Source: Eutypella sp. D-1 (lineage: Eukaryota; Ascomycota; Sordariomycetes; Xylariales; Diatrypaceae). Taken from it: 64,000 bases of DNA. Of this stretch, positions 10,492 to 23,020 are shown in pieces. Location of the stretch: assembly GCA_023313575.1 (NCBI GenBank), contig JAJTTP010000005.1, positions 1,116,001 to 1,180,000 on the forward strand, given 5' to 3'. The translations under genes and the position numbers were made by a program. Every line of letters starts with the position of its first letter. Within the stretch, counting starts at the first letter, position 1. Under the pieces are notes generated by a model. The model saw only the letters and a list, made by a program, of their open reading frames with translations, did no database searches and had not been told where the DNA came from.

Positions 10492-13361
10492 GTACGTCGG
10501 CAGTAGCGGCAGCAGTGTAATTCGTGAAGGCAAGGACTACTTGTGCTAGATAGCCAGGAGGGCGCAAGGCAGAGTCAAGGTCGTTGGTACACCGGCTCGC
10601 AGGCCAAGACTGACACTCATTACGCGGACTCAACTACCATGGTATACTTAGCAAATTCTACTAAGTACGAGTAAAAGTTATTTTTTTACACTGCACCAGG
10701 ATCTCGGTAGTTTAGTTTATCATGAATACATTTCAAGGGGCTGCCTGGATGAGAACGCCCATCCCTTCTAAGCACGAGAGACATACACAGTATAAAATGC
10801 GAGTACTATGTCGTATGCGCCGTCATATTTCATGTTGTGTTGCGGAACAAATCTTGCGTCCTGGTGATCACTCCGACGCCGACTCCTCGACTCCTTGAGC
10901 AGACGTCCTACCATCTAGCTTGCCAGCAAAGACAAGCAGTAAGTATGTAGACTATAAACATCCGCTAGCTGCATGTCTGACGTCTCTTCGCGTCAGAGTA
11001 GGCGCTTGTAGGTAATACAGCTGACTATCTACGTCTAGCAGCATACTCAAAATTAATCTGGGTCTGAATCTCCCTATAGGTAGCCCTGAAAGCCTGCGTT
11101 TTTCACGATGCGAGGTCTAAGGCGGAGAAGTTTTTAGAATGCTAGCTAGCCGCCAGCATCGCATCCAACGATGATGGCAACTGGCTATTTTTAGTATTAA
11201 AGCCAATACTGATCGATTCATGGTGCCCATATGATGCAGCTGACATACCATCCAGTTGGGTTGGCCTAGCAGCCTAGTAAACTATCTGCTTATCGCATCC
11301 AGGAGACGTGCTGAAGCTTCTACTAGGCGCTGTTCCGAGGTGCAGTCGCACTCAGGATCTGGGCTCTCTAACAGGCTAACCAGCGTAGGGTAATTCACAT
11401 ACCCGCCAGGTCTCATCCAGGCCCGGGACATGCCAAAATGCCATGCATATAACATGGCGAAAACTCGGGTATGGCGAAATTTTCACGTGTGCACAGGGTA
11501 TACTTGAGATCAGAGCCTCTGGCTGTATGGCGTTCGTATGATCATGTGGGAATTATCTTCTCGTTGCGTGCTAAAGTATAGGAAGGTCGATTTCGTCACA
11601 GTTCCCGGTTAGACGGCACGTAATAATACCATAATACCTGGGTAGCCACCGCCGGCTCGAACCTACATGAGTAGCCATGCCTGCCATGTACCTAATCAAC
11701 GGACGCTTGGAAATCCCATGGAAGCAGGAATCATGGAGACAATCGTAACGGATGACGGACATGGCCATTTCTTAAGTTATTTCTGTCCTGAAACATGCCC
11801 GAGGTGCAGTTTGTTAAAGGGACAGACAAAATCTATGACGGCATAGGTGGGGCTATGACGAGTGGGTTATGGCGCAATTGAGTTAACGCCACAAGCCCCC
11901 AAAGCTTCAACCCAGCTTCAATGTCTCAACATTTCCTATTTAGGGAAATTCATCAGCCACAAGACCATTCGCTGGCGGGAAACCTTAAATCTCAATACAT
12001 ATTCCAGGCTAGCAGTAGGCAGCCTAGCGGAGACAGCCAGACAGCCTAGACGGTCCAGACCAGAGCGGGTGATCACCAAATTACTGGGTCCTGTAGCGGC
12101 TCCATCCTATATCCTACATACTTAGGTACATCGTATTGATACCTTCACAACTTCAGGCTTGCAAACCTGTTGCCTCCCTCTAGGGATCTAGGGTTCCTGA
12201 TATATGACGCCAGCCCAACAACCAATAACGCCAGTGTTATACAAGATCCGGAGGAAAGTAGGTTGCAGTTCGGGGAGTTTGCAAGGCAGGTTTTGCTGCT
12301 TGGCAAACTGGTTGCTCAATACCTAAGTACTTTCAAGCAGTCCGGGGCATACCGGAAACGAGGAACCTACTTGCATGTATAATTCGGCGTAGCTAAACTC
12401 ATAGACCTTACAGCCTTGGAGGTAATAAACTGTCCAGAGGCCATGATAGTTTTTTAAGCCTTGGCTATCAGGGCATTCATTATGTACCTTAGGGCTCCAG
12501 ATATTCATCGTACAATGAAACGTGTAAATGTATGACGTTATAGTGAGGTAGTTATAGGTCCCCTGAAATCATAAGCGCAAACAACCTTGGAATCTTGGAA
12601 GCTACCTTTGGACAAGCTCCTATGCGACCTCATGATTGGTTCCTCTGTCTCAGAGCCTCCTACTACAGGACTGCTACCTACACATGAATATATGCATGGG
12701 AAAGTACTTAGGAAGACCTCCTGAGACTGAGAGATACCTCCGTTACCCCGCTATTAGCCTTAGAAAGTTCAAACGCCCGGACTATCTAGTCGGCCACGAG
12801 AATGAAAAGTTGTGTTCGACGACGATATGTCGTAGTAGGTACCTGCTCCTATTCGTGTACCGGCATGTCGGGATGCGAATGGAAGGAAGTGGCGCGTAAC
12901 TACGTCAACACACGCCCCTACTATGTAGGCAGATGCCTGTACCTGGGCATACCTGGGCATGGATACATCCTACGTGTCTATGTACATGAAGCAACATACT
13001 TACCTCCCTAGGTACCTCCTGAAATAGGTACATACTAGTGTCCATATAGAGGCAGTTGCTTCGTGTACCAGGCTTGCCATCCGGAGTCACTATTACGGAT
13101 CGAGATTCCATTATGATGACATCTAGATGCGTGTCATAGAGAAGTATCCCTGACATGTTTGAACAAAGACTCAAACAACGGTTGGAAATGACCATGTGCA
13201 AAGCCATATAAAAGTGTCCATCTTCTCTCGACATTACCTACTTCTTCCTCTTCTATTCATATCAACCAACAGGAAGAAAGACATCATCGTTCAAGTATAT
13301 CCTACAATTATCTTAACTATTTTGAGTATCAACTTGAATCAAAGTCTTAACACCACACAAC
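10492..13361. other. Gene-poor AT-richer region upstream of the repeat protein
   Basis: About 2.9 kb without a supportable gene. Short frames on both strands have no family features. The DNA is rich in TA steps and CTAGGTA-like words; a 10-bp unit ACCTGGGCAT is repeated twice at 12941-12960. The last 300 bp form the promoter of the gene at 13362. Confidence 0.5.
13207..13213 (+). promoter_or_regulatory. TATA box of the repeat-rich hydrophilic protein gene
   Basis: TATAAAA lies 155 bp before the ATG at 13362 and is followed by a pyrimidine-rich tract (CTTCTTCCTCTTCTATTC) and an A/C-rich leader ending ACACAACATG. This is the layout of strongly expressed, inducible fungal genes. It is inferred from consensus only. 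Confidence 0.5.
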
Positions 13362-14384
13362 ATGTCGTCTATCATCAACAAGGTCAAGGATGCGGTGAAC
13401 CCTCACCACAACTCAGGAGACCCTGAGGGCACCCACGGCACTCACAACAGCCGTGCCACCAACGCTGCCGACCCCCGTATTGACAGTGACCGGGACCACC
13501 GTGCCGCCCCGACCAGCACCGTCGGTGGAAGCCACGCGTACACCTCCAATGACAACTACACTCACAACACATCCAGCACGACAGACAACGAAGGTCCTCA
13601 CAACAGCAACCTCGCCAACAAGCTGGATCCCCGCGTCGACTCTGACCGCAGTGGCACAAAGATGGGCAATACTGCCGGAGACTATCACGGCAGTGGCCGC
13701 GAGGGCGTCCACGGTCCACACAGCAGCCGCCAAGCGAATGCAGCGGATCCTCGCGTTGACAGCGACCGCGATGCTTCTCGTACGATCGGCAACACGTACG
13801 GCAGCTCCGGTACTGCTGGCACCACCGGTGCCTTCGGTACTACCGGGCACACCGGTCCTACTTCCCATACTGCTCACACCGGCCCCACTGCCCATACCGG
13901 CGCCGGCACTACGGGCGCCGGCTTCGGGTCCTCCACAGGTCACCGTGAGGGTGAGTTGGGTCCTCATGGTAGCCGTCTAGGAAATGCTGCCGATCCTCGT
14001 GTCGATAGCGATCTTGACAGTTCGCGTAACGCTGGTACAGCTGGACTCGGTTCATCCACCACCAGCGCTGGCGCGTATGGCACTCATGGCGCAACCGGCA
14101 CTACCGGCACTCATGGGTTAACCGGTACTCATCCCACAACTGGCACCCACGCTACCCCTGGTACTACTGGTGCCTATGGCACTACCGGTACGCATGGCAC
14201 TACCGGTACGCATGGCACTACCGGTACTCACGGCACTCACATCAATTCGAGTGGCGGTCCCGGCCCGGCTCCTAACACGGCGGGCCCACATTCTTCGGAC
14301 ATGGCCAACAAGCTCGACCCCCGTGTCGATAGCAACCTAGACGGGAGCAAGACTATTGGCGGAAACAAGACGTACGGCGCATAA
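13362..14384 (+). CDS. Hydrophilic repeat protein with PHxSxxANxxDPRVDSD repeats (LEA/conidiation-like)
   Basis: A single exon of 340 residues with a good start (ACAACATGTCG). The N-terminus SSIINKVKDAV is a short amphipathic helix. Five copies of a unit close to GPHSSRxANxxDPRVDSD occur: near residues 26-44, 77-97, 115-137, 195-217 and 310-332. Between copies 4 and 5 lies a Gly/Thr/His-rich segment made of GTTGTHG-like units, partly encoded by perfect 18-bp repeats. There is no signal peptide, membrane helix or cysteine-rich domain, and almost no large hydrophobic residues. Related Pezizomycotina proteins are annotated as cell-surface or LEA-like proteins; roles in desiccation or conidial stress are proposed by analogy. 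Disorder and high solubility are visible; the function is inferred. Confidence 0.8.
   Translation: MSSIINKVKDAVNPHHNSGDPEGTHGTHNSRATNAADPRIDSDRDHRAAPTSTVGGSHAYTSNDNYTHNTSSTTDNEGPHNSNLANKLDPRVDSDRSGTKMGNTAGDYHGSGREGVHGPHSSRQANAADPRVDSDRDASRTIGNTYGSSGTAGTTGAFGTTGHTGPTSHTAHTGPTAHTGAGTTGAGFGSSTGHREGELGPHGSRLGNAADPRVDSDLDSSRNAGTAGLGSSTTSAGAYGTHGATGTTGTHGLTGTHPTTGTHATPGTTGAYGTTGTHGTTGTHGTTGTHGTHINSSGGPGPAPNTAGPHSSDMANKLDPRVDSNLDGSKTIGGNKTYGA
14178..14231 (+). repeat. Three tandem 18-bp repeats inside the repeat-protein gene
   Basis: The unit GGCACTACCGGTACGCAT occurs twice perfectly and a third time with two changes near its end. It encodes Gly-Thr-Thr-Gly-Thr-His. Such in-frame minisatellites change copy number easily, so the length of the Gly/Thr/His segment may vary between strains. 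Confidence 0.85.
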
Positions 14385-16331
14385 TTGTGAGCCTGTCCTT
14401 TCCTCCCCACAGGGAAGGTCGGGCTTTTGCTTGACGACGTTCTCCCAGAACTAACACCATCTACTAGCACTCAACATCAACAACACGTCGTCTCAAAAGA
14501 CCCGACCGACGCTGCCCAGGTGCCTCCCTCTACGATGCGTCGCCATATTGGCGATCCTCAACTAGAGCATGATGACCGGCATCATGGCCGGGATGAAAGG
14601 CACCGTCGGCCGTCAGCTCAGGACGATTTCCGCGGCATTTGAAGGGAATTATCAACTAGAAAATTTACAAAAACAATGTGATGATTTCTACGATGATTTG
14701 GATTGGGAGGGTCACGATACCTTTTCTGTTTAATGCTTAGTCGTTATTAGGTTGCTTACCTAGTAATTGAAAGAACTCGACTACTTGAAATTGTGTGTCC
14801 GCCTAACCAGTAAATGTGATGATGAATGTAGTTGAAACCGACATATTTCGCAGCTAACAGCTCAATAACTATTTGAATTACGGGTTCTATGACGTATATA
14901 AGTATGTCACGGCACATCCAGCCAGTAGCTACGAAGATAAACAGGCCTTCTTCAAGATTTCGTGTATAGCATAATTGAAGCCATTTGTTTTCGCAAGGAC
15001 TGCCGGCTGAACAAAGTTATCTTCAATGCCTATCTAAGCATTCGTCGGCACGCACCGCCTCCACTGCCCTTTTAGCCTTCGCGAAGGTGGCGAAGCCTAC
15101 CCGTACATAGTAAAAGGGAGGCTGGCACAGCAAATCCTCCGGTGCTGGAGTTGCGTAGTTATCCATATCCTTCCAACTTCAATCGCACACCTGTACCTCC
15201 TTGTCAAGCAAGCATTCTCTATAAAACAGAATGAAAGTGGGAGGCGCCCTTTGAAAGCAAATCGATTAAAAGTACATAGAGCGCACAAGTAGGCAGTACC
15301 AACTACAATCCATTGCTAATCCCTGTATTTAGTATAGATAAGTCGCAGTCTACGGCATAGTGGCAGAAGAACGGCCTGCTACATTAGCATCCACATCGTG
15401 ATAGCATGATTTGGAGACTCCCCTACACGATTAAATATATTAGGGACTGTTTAGGCGCATGTACCCAGGTAATCATCTTCGTCAACAGCCCTGTTCTATC
15501 CTTTAGTCTTTAGTTACTACACTTGCTTATGACATACCGCAGCTGGGTAGATTGTAAACCTGTTGAGATATAAGCTGCCGCATTCATATGCAAACTTATA
15601 CCTATTGATGTTGCTGACAGGCTGACCTTCTAAGTCGGCCTCATTATCCCACTGTTTGCCATCTTGAAGTAGGTAGGATAACCATAAGAGAGATTGATAT
15701 ACCAATCGAAAAGACTCATGCCTAAGACTGTTAGACCTAACTGCAAGGGCCCAATGCAAGACTCCTTTGCCTAGAAAAGTATGGCTGCAGCTACCCGGCA
15801 AAAATGTCATGGCAAGTCCTTTTTGACTCCTGCTAGGAAGAGGCAGGTCCTATTCTCTAAAGAAAAGTCTAGATGAGGAAGAACACTGATTCAGGTGGAC
15901 TGGTTTGGGAATCCAGGTATGGGGTGGGGTCCTAAATAGGGGAACATGTCAGAATCCCCAAAGCGCAGAGCCGCTGCAATTGACTTACCAATGCATGATC
16001 CCGTGGCATCTAAGGATAATTAACCTGGGGCGTTTTCTTCTTGGAATAACCAACCTAGTCAGGGACGCGTCCTGCCACCTGAGTGTGATTGTTGGCGGGT
16101 ACTTGCCAGGGCAACTGCAGAAGCTGGACGCTTTTGTCTAAACACAATCTAGGTACATTCTTAATTACTACTTATTCCCTTTTCGCATCCTACCCTATTT
16201 CACACATAGGTATTCCACCATCAGACGCAACACATATATCTTGGTACACTCCTCAGACTCCATACACGATAAGAAACTTGGCACAACGTATATCCACTAC
16301 GCGAACATCCATCAAACCCAAAGTAACGATC
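14385..16331. other. Intergenic region before the MFS transporter
   Basis: About 1.95 kb with no supportable gene on either strand. It contains the 3' flank of the repeat-protein gene and the promoter of the transporter. A plus frame at 14427-14642 just downstream of the repeat protein is histidine- and arginine-rich but has no domain or introns. Confidence 0.5.
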
Positions 16332-18194
16332 ATGGTACGGGGAGAGGGCGACATGAGTGGCGGCGTCGCGCAGGGCATTTTTGCGGGCGAACAGAGCGAC
16401 ATCGAGCTCGTCAACGTCGCTAAGGTCGGCGAGGCGCACGATGCCGGCGTCGCGGGACGGTCTTGGGATACCGACCCCGACAACCCCTATAACTGGTCCG
16501 CCGGCAGGAAGCGGTGGCAGCTGCTGATGATCTCATTCGTCGCGTTTACCGCGTAAGTCTTTTCCACCCACGAAGCGGTACTACAATCACTTGACACGGA
16601 AGAAAAGTTCTTCGCATCCATTTCACATCCATTATCTCTTTGCAGCCCGCTCCTTGTGTTACTACGCAGATATTGGCGTGAAATAGCGTAGGTAGGTTGT
16701 TGGGTTTGGCTAACAAGGAAATTCAGCTCTGTTGGGACGTCTATCATCAGCCCAGCACACGAGCAGCTGATGATGGAGTTCGACGTATCGAGCACGGCGG
16801 CCTTCCTGCCGATCACAACGTACGTGTTAGCGCTAGGTCTCGGGCCGGTGGTCGGGGGGCCGCTGTCAGAGGCCCGCGGCCGCTGGTTCGTCTGGGCGCT
16901 CGCCGTAGCGGGTGGATTCTTCTTCTGCTTGTGTTGTGGTTTTGTACACTCCTTCGCTCTCCTCTGCACCCTGCGGTTCTTCGCCGGCTTCTTCTATGGA
17001 CCCAGCCTCGCCATCGGTGCTGGCGTCCTCGCCGAGGTTTACCGCCCCATCGAACGAGGCCTCCCCGCGAGCATTTACATCCTGAGCCCGTTTCTCGGGC
17101 CTGGTCTTGGGTGGGTTATCTCTCTCTCTCTCCTTCTACACTCCTTTCCTGGTTGCCGTGTTCATCCGATGCTGAGTTGCCTGCATGACCAGACCTGTCA
17201 TAGGCGTCCTCCTCACCGTAAACAAGGGTTGGCGTTGGACCCAGTACATACTAGGCATCTTCTCGGCTGTCAGTATCGTCCTCGTCGTGAGTTCCCGCGA
17301 AACAGACCACAAGGACATACAGATGCGTAAGCGTAGGCGCCGGGGGCCGAGGGGTGGTCTTGGGAAGCTTGAGCGGACGAGAATATCATGGCGGGAGTTT
17401 GCCACCGTCACTATCGTGCGGCCGCTACACATGCTGGCGACAGAGCCAATCGTAAGCCTTCTATCACTATACGTGGCATTCGCGTTCGCGGTGCTGTTCG
17501 CTTTCTTCGGGGCTCTCTTCTGGGTCTTCGAATCGGTCTACGGCCTCTCGCCCGACCGCGCCGGGCTCGTCTTCCTCGCTGTGGCTGGGGGCTGCGTGGT
17601 TGGCGTCTTCGGCATTGTCGGGCCTAGCACTCGGTTTTTCTATGAGCGCCGTGCCCGTTCCTTCCCATCCAACGCAATCCCTCCCGAGTACCGTCTCTTG
17701 CCGGCCATGATAGGCGCTGTGTTGCTCCCGTTCAGCCTGTTCTGGTTCTCGTTAAGTGTGGGATCGCACTCGGCCCCAGGCTCGCTTGCTTCCCCGATCG
17801 CAGCCATCGCCTTCTTCGGTGCCGGCAACATCTGCGTCTTCGTCAGCGCCCTGCAGTACAAGGGCGATGTCTACCACCGCACCAACGTCGCCTCCGCTGC
17901 TAGCGCAAACGCCTTTGTTCGCTACACCCTCGCTGCCGTCTTCCCCCTCTTCTCCTTGCAGAGTAAGTTCCTTACCCCCTTCTCCCCCATCTATTTGTGT
18001 GCATACATAAACATACACTTTGAGTAGATGTGCTGATGAATGGCTTTTCTGCTGGATAAGTGTTTATGAATCTGGGCATCCGCTGGGCGACGGCGCTGCT
18101 GGGCTTCATCGCCGCCGCTATGCTCCCTCTGCCTTTCGTTCTGTTCTTCTATGGCAAGAAGTTGCGCGTCAAGAGTAACTATGAGACGGCCTAG
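16332..18194 (+). CDS. Major facilitator superfamily exporter, DHA1 type
   Basis: Four exons, 16332-16552, 16727-17110, 17193-17962 and 18061-18194, give 502 residues with phase kept. The N-terminus carries the motif DPDNPYNWSAGRKRW that precedes helix 1 in fungal DHA1 drug and polyamine exporters (Tpo/Qdr/Flu1-like group). Motif A region reads GGPLSEARGRW, followed by FFAGFFYGPSLAIGAG and the motif-C-like stretch SPFLGPGLGPVIG, which is formed exactly across the junction of exons 2 and 3. About twelve hydrophobic helices can be counted, with a basic central loop (MRKRRRRGPRGG) between helices 6 and 7. The family expels small molecules across the plasma membrane by proton antiport. No substrate can be deduced and no biosynthetic cluster adjoins. 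The last exon uses an AAG acceptor after a CTGAT branch site. Confidence 0.85.
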
Positions 18195-21100
18195 TAGTAG
18201 GCAGGTACAGGAAAGAGATGCGACCCCCTTTTCAGAGAAATAATATTAATATTAATAAGACATTGCCTGGCACGATAAACTACTATTCCCCTCCTAGAAG
18301 CTGTAGAGTTCGGGGATGCACACTAAGGATGTTTGCTTACTCCGAAGCCTGTCGGGCCAGGCATGATTGTGTACATCTCTTGTGACACCTAGATGAACTC
18401 GTGACGAAGGAACGTACGACCAGCAAATGATTTGTCAACGTGTTCCGGGACTCGAAAAGCCTTTTGCGCCATCTGTGATGGCCTATGAGATCACAGTCAA
18501 CGCCCATCACGAGCCAGGTGGGTGGGACCAACCTCATCTTGCCATCCATGGGACGGCAAATAGAATTGATTGCTTGGTGGCAAGCTGATAATGAGTAAAG
18601 GTATTATGAGCAATGATTTCCTGTCTGATCCTTCGATGCGAGATTCGCTAATGCCGTTCGTAAGCGATCTCACCTGCATGTCTGGTTACAAGGGAGGAAA
18701 TACAAGACAGAGGCATAGCCGTGTGGAAATATAGGAAAGGGTCCCCCAGTAAGATGCCCCATCCCAAGCTTGCTGAGCCAACCAAAAGGCCTGGAATACC
18801 CAAGCACCGTCGCGCCTCTTTATTGGTTATCCATGTGCAGCCTCGTGAAGATTCTCAAGTGGCAAGTAAAGGCAGTGAGTAGAACAGACACAGATAGAGG
18901 GGAACCCCGAATTCTGGGTTTATCCTCGAAGGCAAGATCCTCTCGGGGTAAAAGAACCGCCGGTAGTTGGTTTAAGCCTTGCACATAGCAAGAAGCGGGC
19001 ACCCCTGAAACTGGTGACTGACTAGCCTAGTAAGACAAGATACGCCCGAGAGGCATGGCATGTGCCGAGCTAATAAGGCTGACCGACCGGAGAAAAAAAT
19101 AGAGAGGAGATGAATTGGTGAGATAAACCTTACCCAGAAAGGTGGATGATCCAAGGGCTAAGCGCTGTGGCACGGGAACCTTCATCGAACACCACCAGGA
19201 CTCGAAGACTCGTGGTCTAGGGTCGCACGCGGCCATTCGGCGGACTCAATTCTTGGCACAGCGTACATGTGCACATTGACCTATTGCTTGCTTTGTTTGC
19301 TTGTTATTGCTGCTGCTTATGCTGCTTGTCCCGATGCTGCAGTTACATACGGGACGAAACCCATCAAGCTATGCTACGGATTTCGAATTGGATTGAATTG
19401 GGTGACTTGACAGCGGTCCAACCGAAGAGGTGAGATTCGCATGCGATTCGCTGGGGTCAAAAAATGGGGCGGTTGAGAGTGAGGCGACTGCAGCGCCTTT
19501 GTACGCACCAACCCAAGAGCAGAGGGGGGCAAGGCCAGCAGGACAATGCCGGACAGCCATGGGAGAGTGTAATGCATGTAGAAGCAGATTCGGTTCTGCT
19601 TGCTCGCTCTAGCGGTGTGGGTAGCACCATCCTCGCTGACCGGACGGTGCCAAGCCACTGGAGTTTTCCGGGCAGCCGCTGCAAAGAAGTATAAACGAGC
19701 CCTCTGGCTCCCGCGGCGTAGGAAAGAATATGTGATTTCTTCGTGCTGATCTTCGGCTTTCCATCGCAGCCTTTTATATGATGCCTTCTTGCTGACCCCG
19801 AGAAACACGACTACTGGTTCCGTCCCGCGCTCACGAAATGTCGTCGGCTCCTCTCAACAGGTATTGGATACCACAGATGGATATCAGTAGGAAGGTCATC
19901 ACTCAAGAACTTCAATACTATTTGGGTCCAGATGCCACAGTTAGGCCGTATACGCGAGAAGTACGATAGTGAATGAGCGAACGATCTTGACAACACACTT
20001 ACACATCCTTTTTCATTCTAGGGGGAAGACGGCTTAATGATCACCACTTCCGGAAGCTGCCTCACCGATGTGAGAATAACCTGTCCATCTCAAGGAACGT
20101 ATGTTGATGCTTATCCAGGAGCAAATCGACGACATCTGTTTGAAATCGAGGGAGATGTGGGACAGGCAGGCGGCAGCGAGATCGCAACAGCTCAACTCTG
20201 AGAAGCCTTTGAAGCGGCCACTTCATCAACCAATCCTAATGTCGCCGAAGAGCCCCGGTGAGAGCTCGAAACACCGAAGTAAGGATCGGAGGGGACATGG
20301 GTCTCGCCGACCATATGATGACAGACGGGGAACTGATGTTCCCCGAAGATGAGATATACCACAACAACCCGACGTGGCGAGGATCGCCACTATGCATGTG
20401 CGCTGAAGTGACGCAGATTATGCGCACTTATGAAGGAGTAGTCGCATGATCAAGACGAATCCGAAGGTGGTCGAGCATTCTGCAGAAGCCGGCGGCTGAG
20501 CAACGCATGTGCAATTCAAGATCAGAGACCCTAAGGTCAAAGGTCTGTCAACAGAGAACGTCGTCCAGCGAGAGGCTGCCAGCTGTTCCATGTGGATACC
20601 CAAATTGGGACCTGTCAGGACGATGGACACCTGCAAGAGTGCTGAACAAGAATGGTTTTTAGGTGGCGCCCTTGCCCGATTGGTTTGAAGTGTGCATTGC
20701 ACCAGCCCGCTTCAGTACGGGTCATGCAGAGAGCCGTCCGCATCTGGATTTTGCTGATGCGATTGGGCGCATATATGAACAGTAATACAACTCCGACTTA
20801 TTCGAACTGGTTCCATAGTGCTATACCTAGGTGAATGCTGATTTGATGCGCACCGCCAAGTGTGTGATAAGTGTGCAGAGCAGAGGAGTTATCGAGTGCA
20901 ACCCCTATCATACGATAAGAGAGCGAATCGAAGGCAGCATGTACGGTATCAAACTCTGTTGTTTGGTTATGACGGAGTAAATGAACTATTGCAAATGTGA
21001 ACTCTTCATTTGTTGACCACGTTACATATTGTCAGGGGGGTGTCGCCATCTAGGGAAGGCTATGAACGTGTTGGAGCACGGGCGACTGGGGAGCGCTTGT

Positions 21101-21484
21101 TCGGTTATTTCGACAAGCTCATCGGCGATCACCCTCATCGATCTTGTGGTATCATAATCGCACACTCTTTATATGCTTTTGTCTTTCCAAAGTTGGTATT
21201 GCAGGAACCCCGTTGGCATGATAGGCGGTGCCTGGCCATTCAAATTATTGCGGGAACTGTCTGGAAGACGAATGTACGGCGTTCTGCATAAGCCCTGGGA
21301 CGTCAAGTCTCTAGACCCTCTAATGTCGATGAAGTCCCCAGAACACCATAGGGCAAGCCGGCCTCTATCGGGATAGAACCTCGCAAAGTACCCCCGAACG
21401 CGCATAGCATGGTTGCGTTGGAATGTGATAGCCGTTTCGGTGGCAACCAATCTCGAGGACTCGAATCCCCGCAGGGTTCTCTAC
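18195..21484. other. Gene-poor region between the transporter and TEN1
   Basis: About 3.3 kb with only short frames. A stretch around 20101-20449 reads through two overlapping frames with moderately protein-like composition (for example MGLADHMMTDGELMFPEDEI), which may be the relic of a gene, but I cannot identify it. Nothing else is supported. Confidence 0.45.
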
Positions 21485-22067
21485 TCACTCGTCGTCGGCG
21501 ACAAGTGCTCTCTCATAGGCGGCGATATCTAGATCCTCCGCCGCCCAGACCAGTAGGGCTTGTACCCCGACGGCTGCAGCTGGATCTCCCTTGGCAGTTC
21601 TAGCCATGTTCTGGTCAATGGACGTGACATATCCCGTGACATTGACCCAGCTGCCAGTATCTGTTTGATTGGTCCTAAGGGATTGGACAAGAAGCTTCAC
21701 GTCTACCGTGGCTCTCACGGCAGTCCCCTTGGGGAAGGCATGTTCCAACGTGAGGGTTGCGGACGCGATCGAGTATGAGAGTACGCTTTCGAAATGTTAG
21801 TTATCTTGATCTTGAATCACTCGTCACGTGAGACTACCCCAGACCACCCTATTCATATGGTAGGCCGTGAGAAAGAGGTGCCATATGCCTATAAGAGCGC
21901 ATACAGGGAGCATACGAGAGAGCAACTAGAAAGGTGCATAATCAAAGCCTAGGACAAGGTGGGAGGAAAGATGCATACCATCCTAGGAACCTAACTTTAT
22001 CCCCAAGCTTCCTCGTGGGAAGAGATGAAAGGAGGCATTTCACGGATGGGAGTGGTCCATGTGACAT
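21485..22067 (-). CDS. TEN1: CST complex subunit Ten1 (telomere capping)
   Basis: Two exons, complement of 21485-21785 and 21979-22067, give 129 residues. Exon 1 starts MSHGPLPSVKCLLSSLPTRK and leads into GDKVRFLG; the 193-nt intron (GTATGC to AAAG, with CTAAC a few bases before the acceptor) splits a Cys codon, and exon 2 continues VLSYSIASATLTLEHAFPKG. The join recreates the OB-fold strand pattern of fungal Ten1: KVRFLGCV, ATLTLEHAF, AVRATVDVKLL, GSWVNVTGYV and VGVQALLVWAAEDLDIAAYE. Ten1 binds Stn1 and helps the CST complex cap telomeres and control C-strand fill-in. The length is typical for the family. It lies divergent to the acetyltransferase gene, some 950 bp away. The gene is easy to miss because the exons are short and the family diverges fast; the family pattern across the junction is strong. 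Confidence 0.85.
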
Positions 22068-23020
22068 TGTCGATTTGAAGCAACTGACTGCATCATGAGA
22101 TGGATGCTACTGATGTGACTTACCGCCCCTTTGCACTAGCTATGATAGCAAATTGACCAAGGGGATGAAAAGTTGAGTCTTCTCGAAGGACATAAAGAAG
22201 GGTATTTTAATAAGATATGGAGTGCCACATTTAATATAAGTGTTCTGAAATGGAAGGAACCTGGAATTAAGGGGATTGATCGAGTCTGGGGTAGAAGAAG
22301 GTACTAAATGTAGTAACCAAAGTCAATGGCTGACTAAGGTACTTAGTTGGTCCAAGCAGAGCTCTATGTAAAATAAAAGACATAGTTACCCGATGCTAAT
22401 GGTAGCGGCAACCCTAGCCCAGCGGTATTTAGACGGTCCTACTAGGCTCATACTATGACTGTAGAGCTTAGATTCTACAACATCATTACCACCACTAATT
22501 CAGTCCCTTGGAATCACTAACTAATTTAGGAATAAACCTCTTCAATGCTATCAGATTGGACGAAACAAAAATGTACTAACAGATATGTACCCCCATAGTA
22601 TCAATTCAGTACCTAAGCGTAGGTACTTACAGGAGTACGCACTAAGTACCTACGGTATAGCGGTAGGGGATTCACGATTCTTTTGTGAACTGTGACAGTG
22701 TGAACCATTTTTACCGACCTTGGAAGGTGTATTAACGGGATTGTCGACACAGATTAGTTGCCCAGGTGGCTAATAGATTAAATGATGACTGCATATACCC
22801 GTGTACGTTCTGAACCTTGGAAAGTGGTTGCCTGGTGCTTTATAGGAACAGGCTAGAAGCGGGGTTCAGAGTAACCCGAGGTCTCGACATTTTCAACTTC
22901 TATTTACTTACCTACGTATACTGCTTCTCCGGCTGTAATTGATCAGGTGAATAATATATTCCGTATTTGAACGGATTTAAATATTTAACAGGAAATAGTT
23001 GTAAAATCTCAGTCTTCAGG
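22068..23020. other. Divergent intergenic region between TEN1 and the acetyltransferase gene
   Basis: About 950 bp between divergent genes, presumably with both promoters. It is AT-rich and holds several near-palindromic GTACCTAAG/GTAGGTACTTAC words around 22610-22655. No gene is seen. Confidence 0.5.

Noticed and set aside
11640..11720. A GGTTCGAGCC word (minus strand) that resembles a tRNA T-loop
   Set aside because: The neighbouring bases do not pair into a five-base T-stem and no acceptor or anticodon stem could be drawn.
21430..21480. GATTCGAGTCC-like word near the TEN1 stop that resembles a tRNA T-arm
   Set aside because: The loop has the wrong size and no cloverleaf partner stems are found.
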